9,572 bases of DNA, taken from assembly GCA_946886875.1 (NCBI GenBank), contig CAMPJN010000126.1:1-9572 (forward strand), in the 5' to 3' direction. Of this stretch, positions 1-5,892 are shown one piece after another. Below the pieces are notes generated by a model. It made no database searches. It was not told the origin of the DNA and worked only from the letters and a program-made list of their open reading frames with translations. Made by a program: the position numbers and the translations under genes. Source of the DNA: an uncultured Pseudomonas sp. (GTDB lineage Bacteria; Pseudomonadota; Gammaproteobacteria; Pseudomonadales; Pseudomonadaceae). Each line of letters starts with the position of its first letter. Position 1 is the stretch's first letter.

Positions 1-410
1 TGGACATGCTCTACTTCCACCTGGTCGATCAGCGCCAACATCACCATCACAGCTACTTCAGCCACTGGCCGCTGGTCTGGCTGGGGCTTTTGTTGCTGAG
101 CCTTGCGCTGCTGCGTCTGCGCCCGAACAGCTGGACGGCGCCGCTGGCAGTGGCCTTCGCCACCATGGGCATGCTGCATATGCTGCTCGACAGCATCGTC
201 GGCGATATCTGGTGGTTCGCCCCCTTCGTCGACCAGGCCTATGCGCTATTCAGCGTGCCCGCGCTCTATCAGCCCTGGTGGCTGAACTTCCTGCTGCATT
301 GGTCGTTCGGGCTGGAGCTGGCCCTGTGGGCATGGGCATTGCTGCTGTATCGCGCGCGCACCAGGGCGACACCGGCTTCAGCGGCATCAGCCGCCCTTAG
401 CGGTCGATAA
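1..410 (+). CDS. YdjM-like inner-membrane metal-dependent hydrolase, 5'-truncated
   Basis: The gene enters from the left edge (first full codon at 3) and ends at TAA 408-410; about 136 residues are visible. The Met at 6-8 lies in mid-sequence after an Asp, so I do not take it as the start. Numbered from that Met, there is a His-rich stretch HHHHSYFSHWP (12-22), a membrane segment (about 22-38), a second segment ending in HMLLDSIVGDIWWFAPF (58-74), and a final hydrophobic helix (about 92-115) followed by a basic tail. The 'H..LD...G...aPF' pattern plus an N-terminal 'HxHS..SH' fits the YdjM/DUF457 (PF04307) family of membrane proteins annotated as metal-dependent hydrolases; no substrate is firmly known. 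The gene converges on the truncated hemoglobin gene and overlaps its 3' end by 14 bp. The family call is from motifs only. Confidence 0.72.
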   Translation, partial: DMLYFHLVDQRQHHHHSYFSHWPLVWLGLLLLSLALLRLRPNSWTAPLAVAFATMGMLHMLLDSIVGDIWWFAPFVDQAYALFSVPALYQPWWLNFLLHWSFGLELALWAWALLLYRARTRATPASAASAALSGR

Positions 411-819
411 TCTGCCCACGCATCGGCGCCAGCCGTGCCAGCAGGCGATTCTGCGTCCGCATGGCGATGCCTTCGGCGCTCATCGCAATCTGCAAACTTT
501 CCACCAGGGCATTGAAGTCGCTGGGCGTGAGCTGCTGACCCTTGTGGCTTTCTTCCATGCTGTCGCCGCTGTACGTGCAAGGGCCGCCGGCTTCGACGCA
601 GAACTGCTCCACCAATTTGTCGCGCAGGCGCACGATATCGACGTTCTCGAAGTGACGGACGATGCGCTCGTCCCTGGCAATGTTCAGCAGCATGCCTTCG
701 ACGATGCGGGTGATCCCGGCCTGTTCGCCAAGCGCCCGATAGAGACTGTCGTCCTGCGGCGGTAGCGGCTGCGCGCAGGCCAACAGGCTCAAGAATGCGG
801 CCAACAGTGCGATACGCAT
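397..819 (-). CDS. Exported group 1 truncated hemoglobin (probable lipoprotein)
   Basis: 140 residues. I chose the ATG at 819-817: it gives a clean signal peptide and has a GGGAG about 9 nt upstream; the longer frame upstream only overlaps the DUF3034 gene. Residues 1-14 are a short signal peptide ending in LLAC (12-15), a plausible lipobox with Cys15. The globin part follows: 'LYRALGEQAGITRIVEG' (26-42) matches the family start, then 'DERIVRHF' (50-57), 'AGGPCTYSG' (77-85), and 'SMEESHKGQQLT' with His92 in the place of the proximal heme ligand F8. Truncated hemoglobins bind heme and react with O2 or NO. Most are cytoplasmic, so export is notable. The usual Phe-Tyr at B9-B10 appears as Met43-Leu44, so the distal pocket should differ. 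Cys74 and Cys81 could form a disulfide outside the cytoplasm. Last gene of the operon, 2 nt after the DUF3034 stop codon. Confidence 0.88.
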   Translation of the reverse strand: MRIALLAAFLSLLACAQPLPPQDDSLYRALGEQAGITRIVEGMLLNIARDERIVRHFENVDIVRLRDKLVEQFCVEAGGPCTYSGDSMEESHKGQQLTPSDFNALVESLQIAMSAEGIAMRTQNRLLARLAPMRGQIIDR

Positions 820-821
820 GC

Positions 822-1682
822 TCAGAAACTCCCCTGCACGGACAGGTAGGCGCCGTCCTGGTGATCGAGACCGGCGATGCTGCCCAGACGCGCGTACGCC
901 ACCACCACGGCCAGGTGTTTGTTGGGAAAGTAGCCGAGAAACAGATCGGACCAGTCGCTTTCGCCGGCAAAGCTCAGGTTGTCCGGCTTCTCGCGGTACT
1001 CCACGCCCAGCACCCAACGCGGGTTGAACAGCACCGCCAACGAGCCTTCTTGCAATAACGAGTGCCTGTCGCGGCGATCGCCGCCGAAGCCCAGCAGCCC
1101 CAACTCATTGGCCCGGCTATAGCGCACCCCGGCGTTGAGCAACAGGTTGTAGCCGAAGGCACCACCGAGGATCAGCCGACTGGCGTTGAGATAACCCTCG
1201 GTATCTTCGCTGCGTTGGGCGCCCACCAGGCCGGGGATAAGAAAGTCCTTCTGCCGCTTGTGCTGCAAGCCCAGAGAGACCTGAGGCAGGCGCTCGTAGA
1301 TCAGATCGCCGAACAGGCGCAGCTTGATGCCGAAGACATCCTGACTCAGGCTGTTTTCCGGCAAAGCGAGCCCCCGCGCCAGGTTGCCCAGGTCGAAGCG
1401 TTGTCGCGCATAGGACAGCTCCACCCGGTTGTCGAAAGCGGCCGCAACCCCCGCTGCATCGAGCCGGTAATCGCCGGTTTCCACCCGGGTGGCAAACGCC
1501 GTGGCGCCCCACTCGCCCCGCTCGCCATAACCGGACAGCACCGCCCAAGGGGTGATACCACCGCCCGCGGCGCCCTCGAGGCTGCTCGCGCCGCCCGTGG
1601 CGAGCAGACGACCATCGGCCGCCACCAGGCTCGGCAGCATGACCAGCAGAACGGCCGCAATTGATTTTAGCCAGCCCATCAT
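822..1682 (-). CDS. DUF3034 family outer-membrane-type protein
   Basis: 286 residues from the ATG at 1682-1680, which overlaps the TGA of the EAL gene as ATGA; a second ATG follows at once (1679-1677). A GGAG lies 5 or 8 nt upstream, suiting either. Residues 7-22 are a signal peptide with likely cleavage after VAA (20-22). The mature part has a Gly/Ala-rich start (GGASSLEGAAGGGITPW, 30-46) and then many short alternating segments with aromatic residues, e.g. VELSYARQRFDL (87-98), FGYNLLLNAGVRYS (176-189) and WVLGVEYREKPDNLSF (223-238). It ends in SVQGSF with a C-terminal Phe, the usual beta-signal of outer-membrane beta-barrels. This matches my memory of DUF3034 proteins, which have no established function. 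With a cupredoxin and an exported globin in the same operon, a barrel that holds or feeds these partners is possible, but that is inference. Confidence 0.85.
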   Translation of the reverse strand: MMGWLKSIAAVLLVMLPSLVAADGRLLATGGASSLEGAAGGGITPWAVLSGYGERGEWGATAFATRVETGDYRLDAAGVAAAFDNRVELSYARQRFDLGNLARGLALPENSLSQDVFGIKLRLFGDLIYERLPQVSLGLQHKRQKDFLIPGLVGAQRSEDTEGYLNASRLILGGAFGYNLLLNAGVRYSRANELGLLGFGGDRRDRHSLLQEGSLAVLFNPRWVLGVEYREKPDNLSFAGESDWSDLFLGYFPNKHLAVVVAYARLGSIAGLDHQDGAYLSVQGSF

Positions 1683-4024
1683 GGTCGCTCCATGTTCAAG
1701 GACAGGCTCAGCGGCTGCGCCATCCAGTTTTCGAAGGCCTGCGCCGCCAGGGGCCGGCTGATCAAATAGCCTTGGGCGGTATCGCATTGCCAGCCTCGCA
1801 ACAGCTGCAGGCTACGCTGGTATTCGACGCCCTCGGCTACCACCTTGAGGCCCAGACTGTGACTCATTTCGATGGTCGAACGGACGATCACCGAGTCTTC
1901 GCTGGCTTCGTCGAGGTCGCGGATAAAGGACTGATCGATCTTCAATTCCTGCACCGGCATCCGTTTGAGCTGGGTCAGCGAGGAATAGCCCGTACCGAAA
2001 TCATCCACCGACAGGCTGATGCCGCAATCATGCAACCCGTGCAACACCTGCAGGGCAACGGCGGGATTGAGCATCACCCCGCTCTCGGTGATCTCGAAAA
2101 TCAATTGCGTCGGCGCCACCTGATAACGCGCCAGCAGTTGTCGCACCCGGGTCGGCAACTGCGGGTCGATCAGATCCTCGGTGGAGATATTCAGCGACAT
2201 CTGCACCTGCAAACCGCGCGCGGTCCATTCGCGCAATTGCCGCAATACTTCTTCGATGACCCAGGCGGTGAGCAACTGAATACTGCCGGTGCGCTCGGCA
2301 AGCGGAATGAACTCACCCGGCGAAACCATGCCCAGCTCCGGATGTTGCCAGCGCAGCAAAGCCTCGGCCTGCAGCACTTTGACCCTGCGTATATCCAGCT
2401 TGGGCTGGTAATGCAGGAGCAACTCGCCATTTTCCGCTGCGCGATACAGATCGCGAATCAGCCGGATCTGGCGCTGATGGGCGGCGTCGCGGCCCTGCTG
2501 ATAAACCTGCAGACGCCCCGGCAGTTGCTCGGCGTCGCGCATGGCGATACCGGCGCGGCGCAACAGATCGTCCGGAGTGTCGCCATCGGCCGGAAAGGCG
2601 CTGATGCCGATCAGACATTCCACCTGTACCTCGTTGTTGCCGACCGACAGCGGTGTGAGTAGGGCACGCAAAATGCGGTCCGCCACCGCCACGGCGGTAT
2701 CGCTGTCGCAGCCGTCCAATTGCAGGAGGAACTCGTCGAGCAGCAGATGGGCCAGGCTATCGCCGGGACGCAGGCCGGCCTGCAATTGCCGGCCGAGTTG
2801 CTGAACGGCCAGATCGCCCGCTGCCGCGCCGTAACTGTCTTTGATCGCACGCAGATTACCGATACCGATATACAACAGCGCCACGGGCCGCCGCGCGGTG
2901 ATCGCAGTGCTCAGTCGTTCGAGCGCCAGGGTGCGATTGGGCAGGCCGGTCAGGCCGTCATGCAAGGCGTTATGCGCCAGTTGGCGCTCGCGTTCTGCAA
3001 TGCCCTGCTGCATCGCCTTGACCGATTTGGCCAGGCTGCCGAGTTCATCGTCGCGATCCAACTCCAGCGGCACATCATAGTCGCCCAGGCCGATCCGCTC
3101 GGTGGCGGAGGCGAGCCGCTGCACCGGTTTGGAGATAGTCCGCGCCAGCAGCAGCGCGCCGCCCAGGGACGCCAGCAGCGCCACCAAGGCGATCAACAGG
3201 ATGTCGCGATCCAGCGGTGCGAATGCCTCCCGTGCCTGGCTGAGCGACTTGTGCAGCAGCGCTCGCACGGCGAATCCTTCGCCACTGGCCAACAGCAGAC
3301 GCTGGCCCAGATAGCGTTCGCCGGCCAAGCGCTGCTCGCCGTCGGCGGGCACGACCGCAGCCGCCATGTCCTGCTGCAGTTGCTCGCGGGGTTTGTCGGG
3401 CAAGGTGCTGATCCAGGTTTCGGCGACGCCGTCCTGGGTCGCCACCAGCGTCAGGTCGAGATGGGTCAGCTCGCGCAACTCCGCGGCAAAACGCTGATCC
3501 ACTTCAAAGCCCATCATTACCCGGGCGATCGGCAAGGGTGCGGCAATCGTGGTTTGCACCAGCAGGTAGATGCCGTCGTCAATCGGCATCAGGAAAATCT
3601 GCACGCCTTCGCGCTGACGCCGCATGGCTTCCACACTCAGGCGCTGCGCCGTTTGCCCTTGGATCTGCGGATCGGTGCTGATCTCCAGGCGCCCATCCAA
3701 ACCCAGCATCATCACCGCATCGGCTTTGATCCGTGCACCGTGATTGGCCAATGCCGAGCGAATGGTCGCGTTGTCGCCGCTGGCTACCGCCGCCTTGAAG
3801 CCGAAGTCGGCGGCCAGTACCTGCACGGCGTCGAGCAATTGGCGGCCACGTACATCGAGCAACTGCTGAAAAACCAGGCTACCGACATCCAGCTGTTCGC
3901 GCGCCTGGCTACGCACCGCCGCATTGGTGGCGGTCTGCACGGCGAAATACAAGGCACAGACCACCACCGACAGCAGCAGGATCAGAACGCTGGCGATACG
4001 CGCTTGAAAACTATTGCGTAGCAT
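1679..4024 (-). CDS. Membrane c-di-GMP phosphodiesterase: periplasmic sensor, HAMP, degenerate GGDEF, intact EAL
   Basis: 781 residues; the ATG at 4024-4022 lies inside the end of the cupredoxin gene (14-bp overlap). Order: TM1 (about 10-30), periplasmic Cache-like sensor (about 31-273), TM2 (about 274-295), HAMP (about 296-348), GGDEF-type domain (about 354-510), EAL domain (about 520-770). The GGDEF signature reads LLDEF (428-432). The metal-binding 'DLD' position reads GIG (387-389), and the Asn of 'IND' is Lys395. Cyclase activity is therefore very unlikely. An RxxD (419-422) sits five residues before the motif, as in the c-di-GMP inhibitory site, so the domain may still bind ligand. The EAL domain keeps E554-A-L, N612, E644, DDFGTG (674-679), K695, E731, E734 and Q751, the set expected for c-di-GMP hydrolysis. 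Likely role: lowers c-di-GMP in response to a periplasmic cue, plausibly supplied by the co-encoded exported proteins. Confidence 0.93.
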   Translation of the reverse strand: MLRNSFQARIASVLILLLSVVVCALYFAVQTATNAAVRSQAREQLDVGSLVFQQLLDVRGRQLLDAVQVLAADFGFKAAVASGDNATIRSALANHGARIKADAVMMLGLDGRLEISTDPQIQGQTAQRLSVEAMRRQREGVQIFLMPIDDGIYLLVQTTIAAPLPIARVMMGFEVDQRFAAELRELTHLDLTLVATQDGVAETWISTLPDKPREQLQQDMAAAVVPADGEQRLAGERYLGQRLLLASGEGFAVRALLHKSLSQAREAFAPLDRDILLIALVALLASLGGALLLARTISKPVQRLASATERIGLGDYDVPLELDRDDELGSLAKSVKAMQQGIAERERQLAHNALHDGLTGLPNRTLALERLSTAITARRPVALLYIGIGNLRAIKDSYGAAAGDLAVQQLGRQLQAGLRPGDSLAHLLLDEFLLQLDGCDSDTAVAVADRILRALLTPLSVGNNEVQVECLIGISAFPADGDTPDDLLRRAGIAMRDAEQLPGRLQVYQQGRDAAHQRQIRLIRDLYRAAENGELLLHYQPKLDIRRVKVLQAEALLRWQHPELGMVSPGEFIPLAERTGSIQLLTAWVIEEVLRQLREWTARGLQVQMSLNISTEDLIDPQLPTRVRQLLARYQVAPTQLIFEITESGVMLNPAVALQVLHGLHDCGISLSVDDFGTGYSSLTQLKRMPVQELKIDQSFIRDLDEASEDSVIVRSTIEMSHSLGLKVVAEGVEYQRSLQLLRGWQCDTAQGYLISRPLAAQAFENWMAQPLSLSLNMERP

Positions 4025-4697
4025 CGACGGCTTTCTTGAAAGCATCGCCAAATGCGCTGCTCGGTTCGCTGAGCGTCGGCGCCGGGGCGACGCGCAATGC
4101 CACGACGAAACGCTGACGCACCTCGGCCGTACCGACCTGCACCTCGCCCGCCGGCTGTGGCAGCAAATCGGGCACCTGCGGGTGCCACAGGCTGGCCGCG
4201 TAACGCCCCGCCGGCAATGCATCGAACGCGACCTTGCCCTGCTCGTCCGCCACGGCGAACCAGGGGTCATCGGTCACATACACATAGCCGACCATCCAAT
4301 CATGGATATTGCAGCCCAGCACCACCACTCCCGGCTTGTCGAATATCACCGGTTCGCTCGGGGTGCCCTGATACAAGCGCAGCTCGAAACGCTTGACCGG
4401 CGAGAAGGAGTAAACGTGATGGCGAATATTGTCGCTGTTGGGAAAGGTCACCGCGGTGCCCGTGCGCACCGCCAGTACGCGGGGATTGAACTGCCGCGTC
4501 ACCTGGTCCATCACCGCGGTTTGCTGCACGGCGTCGTCAGCTAACGGCCCGCGCAACGTCAACAGCGCATCGCGCAGCGGCTGGCCCTGTTGATCGACCA
4601 ACTCGGCGTGCAGGCTGGCTGCCGATAGCGCAGAGCTGGCAAGCCAGCAGAAACTGGCCACGGCCAGACGCAACGGCTTCAGAAAATCATGAGTCAT
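4011..4697 (-). CDS. Exported cupredoxin-like protein ('methylamine utilization protein' type)
   Basis: 228 residues from the ATG at 4697-4695. An in-frame ATG at 4727 would add ten residues (MASVELEQTS) before the signal peptide; the shorter start gives a normal basic n-region, hydrophobic core and ALSA (23-26) cleavage site. Neither has a strong Shine-Dalgarno (GAG 9 nt before the chosen one). The mature protein has a cupredoxin fold pattern: 'VRTGTAVTFPNSDNIRHHVYSFS' at 77-99 with His93, then GCNIHDWMVGY (128-138) giving Cys129, His132 and Met135. These four are the ligands of a type-1 copper site. A segment after it (about 150-170, QGKVAFDALPAGRYAASLW) resembles a carboxypeptidase-regulatory-like beta-sandwich. 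Homologs are often named 'methylamine utilization protein', but no mau genes are present, so I would not infer methylamine metabolism. It is probably a periplasmic electron carrier or copper protein. First gene of the four-gene operon. Confidence 0.85.
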   Translation of the reverse strand: MTHDFLKPLRLAVASFCWLASSALSAASLHAELVDQQGQPLRDALLTLRGPLADDAVQQTAVMDQVTRQFNPRVLAVRTGTAVTFPNSDNIRHHVYSFSPVKRFELRLYQGTPSEPVIFDKPGVVVLGCNIHDWMVGYVYVTDDPWFAVADEQGKVAFDALPAGRYAASLWHPQVPDLLPQPAGEVQVGTAEVRQRFVVALRVAPAPTLSEPSSAFGDAFKKAVDATQ

Positions 4698-4746
4698 GCT
4701 TGTTTGCTCGAGTTCGACGCTAGCCATGCGGTGAGCTTAAGGAGCC

Positions 4747-4775
4747 CGTCAGCGTGGCGACTTCATACGTCAGTG
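4747..4775. promoter_or_regulatory. Candidate operator: direct repeat CGTCAG(C/T)G, 21-bp spacing
   Basis: CGTCAGCG at 4747-4754 and CGTCAGTG at 4768-4775 match at 7 of 8 bases and lie 21 bp apart start to start, i.e. two helical turns on the same DNA face. That is the typical arrangement of AraC-family half-sites. The pair lies about 50-80 bp upstream of the cupredoxin start codon and is next to an AraC-family gene. The geometry is seen directly; recognition by that regulator is inference, and a short repeat like this can occur by chance. Confidence 0.35.
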
Positions 4776-4813
4776 CCATGCAGATTAGCCGGCGAGTCGC
4801 TGCAGGTCACTTT

Positions 4814-4825
4814 TTGGATCGCCAA
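4814..4825. promoter_or_regulatory. Short palindrome TTGG-ATCG-CCAA, possible regulator site
   Basis: TTGG (4814-4817) and CCAA (4822-4825) form a perfect inverted repeat around ATCG. It is preceded by a run of T and lies in the operon's upstream spacer. The layout recalls an FNR/ANR box (TTGAT-N4-ATCAA), but only the outer three bases of each arm (TTG and CAA) agree, so I do not call it one. It is about 120 bp from the start codon. Confidence 0.2.
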
Positions 4826-4895
4826 CGAGAATTGAAGTGTTCTAAAACATGGGGCCGGCATAGTCGTCTGAGTTGCCGAACGGTTAAGGCGAAGG

Positions 4896-5648
4896 TCAGT
4901 CCGCGCGGCGCAGGCGTTTGGGCGTCAGGCCAAGGTAGCGGCGCATCGAATTGGTCAAAGCGCTCTGGCTGGAGAAACCGCACTCTTCGGCGATGCGGAT
5001 CAGCGGCATGCCACTTTCGCGGAGCAGACGGGCGGCAAGATCGAGACGGGATTTCAGCAGGTATTGATGTGGAGTGAGACCGACGCTGTCCTTGAACTGG
5101 GCATGAAAGTGGCTGGGGCTGAGGCACGCCACCTGGGCCAGTTCGGCGACGCTGATGCGCCGCGCCAGATTTTCCAGGATAAACGCATCGAGCCGTTCCA
5201 GATCCAGCGGCCCGGTAACCCGTTGCGCCTGCTCGCCGAACAAACGCAGGTGCAGGGCGCGCAACAACACGCCGCCAAGCGAGCGCGCCAACATCGGATC
5301 GCTGCCGTAACGCTCGAGCTCGGCACCGGCATAGCTGAGCAGGTGCTGGAAATCCACGTCCAGCTGCGGGTAACGCGGGGTCTCGAACAGATGGGTGAGC
5401 AGCTCCAGGTCTTCGCTGGAGGTGCCCTGCTCATTGAGGGCGATGATCAGGATGCGGTTGTCGCCGATACCGGCGAACTGGTGATCGGCATCGCCGGGCA
5501 CCAAACAGGCGCGCATGCGACATACCTCGCCACCGCGACCATTGACCTCGAATTCCGCGCGACCGGACAGCGACAACACCAGCTGATGGTGATCGTGGGT
5601 GTGTTCGTGAGCCTGGTGGTCAAGGTGCAGCAGGCGGGCTTTGAGCAT
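4896..5648 (-). CDS. AraC-family transcriptional regulator with His-rich cupin-like N-terminus
   Basis: 250 residues from the ATG at 5648-5646. The frame is open to another ATG at 5729, but the extra 27 residues are Cys-rich, do not look like the family, and overlap a candidate promoter at 5666-5696. No clear ribosome site precedes the chosen start. The N-terminal half (about 5-75) has the cupin pattern of AraC sensors: HEHTHDHHQLVLSLSG (14-29), then VPGDADHQF (50-58). Seven His fall within the first 21 residues, which could bind a ligand or metal. The C-terminal half has two helix-turn-helices: about 165-186 (ISVAELAQVACLSPSHFHAQF) and about 215-236 (IRIAEECGFSSQSALTNSM), then YLGLTPKRLRR (238-248), the family signature region. 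It is upstream of the operon on the same strand, so local control is plausible. The inducer is unknown. Confidence 0.9.
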   Translation of the reverse strand: MLKARLLHLDHQAHEHTHDHHQLVLSLSGRAEFEVNGRGGEVCRMRACLVPGDADHQFAGIGDNRILIIALNEQGTSSEDLELLTHLFETPRYPQLDVDFQHLLSYAGAELERYGSDPMLARSLGGVLLRALHLRLFGEQAQRVTGPLDLERLDAFILENLARRISVAELAQVACLSPSHFHAQFKDSVGLTPHQYLLKSRLDLAARLLRESGMPLIRIAEECGFSSQSALTNSMRRYLGLTPKRLRRAD

Positions 5649-5665
5649 GGCGACAACCGGGAGTG

Positions 5666-5696
5666 CGTATAACCGAACTTTAACTCTTTGTTGCAA
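5666..5696 (-). promoter_or_regulatory. Possible sigma-70 promoter for the AraC-family gene
   Basis: On the minus strand TTGCAA (5696-5691) and TATACG (5671-5666) match the -35 and -10 consensus at 4 of 6 bases each, but the 19-bp spacer is long. Transcription would start near 5659, leaving a leader of only about 10 nt before the ATG at 5648. This fits the lack of a ribosome site and argues against the longer protein start at 5729. Confidence 0.3.
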
Positions 5697-5830
5697 AAAA
5701 CAGCAGCCCGCTCGACAAATGGCCAGCATTTAGCCGCCAACGCACCAAAACGGACGCAGGCAAAAATTAGCGCACGAAAAGGGGGCGACGCGGCGCTCAT
5801 GCAAGTGCCGAGACGCCCTATTTCCGCGCA

Positions 5831-5858
5831 TTGGCTAACTGGCAGGAGAGTTGCTAAT
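5831..5858 (+). promoter_or_regulatory. Possible promoter for the NIT-like membrane protein gene
   Basis: TTGGCT (5831-5836) and GCTAAT (5853-5858) match sigma-70 elements at 4 of 6 bases each, with a 16-bp spacer, and lie 35-60 bp upstream of the start codon. The spacer 5649-5892 is divergent, so this promoter and that of the AraC-family gene face away from each other. The match is weak. Confidence 0.25.
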
Positions 5859-5892
5859 CCAAAACGCCTGTACCGCCCGCAAGGAACACTAG

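Larger units (their letters stand above)
4698..4895 (-). promoter_or_regulatory. Spacer holding the likely promoter region of the four-gene operon
   Basis: This 198-bp gap lies between the end of the AraC-family gene and the cupredoxin gene. It must hold the operon's own promoter if the operon is not read through from the regulator gene. I found no convincing -35/-10 pair on the minus strand, as expected for a promoter that needs an activator. It contains a 21-bp-spaced direct repeat and a TTGG-N4-CCAA palindrome, listed separately. I see no clear terminator for the AraC gene, so read-through remains possible. No gene is supported inside it. Confidence 0.45.

Noticed and set aside
269..970. 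233-codon minus-strand frame across the globin gene
   Set aside because: Different frame from the globin, which has a clear heme-ligand motif and signal peptide; translation is Arg/Ala-rich without motifs.
1661..2662. 333-codon plus-strand frame opposite the EAL domain and the start of the DUF3034 gene
   Set aside because: Antisense to strongly conserved EAL motifs, low-complexity Gln/His-rich product, no ribosome site or family resemblance.
2720..4021. 433-codon open frame on the plus strand opposite the EAL gene
   Set aside because: Gln/His/Arg-rich translation without domains, exactly antisense to a gene with clear GGDEF/EAL motifs; typical shadow frame of high-G+C coding DNA.
4011..4697. 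Assignment to methylamine metabolism from the customary product name
   Set aside because: No methylamine dehydrogenase or other mau gene is present; the sequence supports only an exported cupredoxin-like protein.
4814..4825. TTGG-N4-CCAA as an ANR/FNR box
   Set aside because: The inner bases do not match TTGAT-N4-ATCAA; kept only as an unnamed palindrome.
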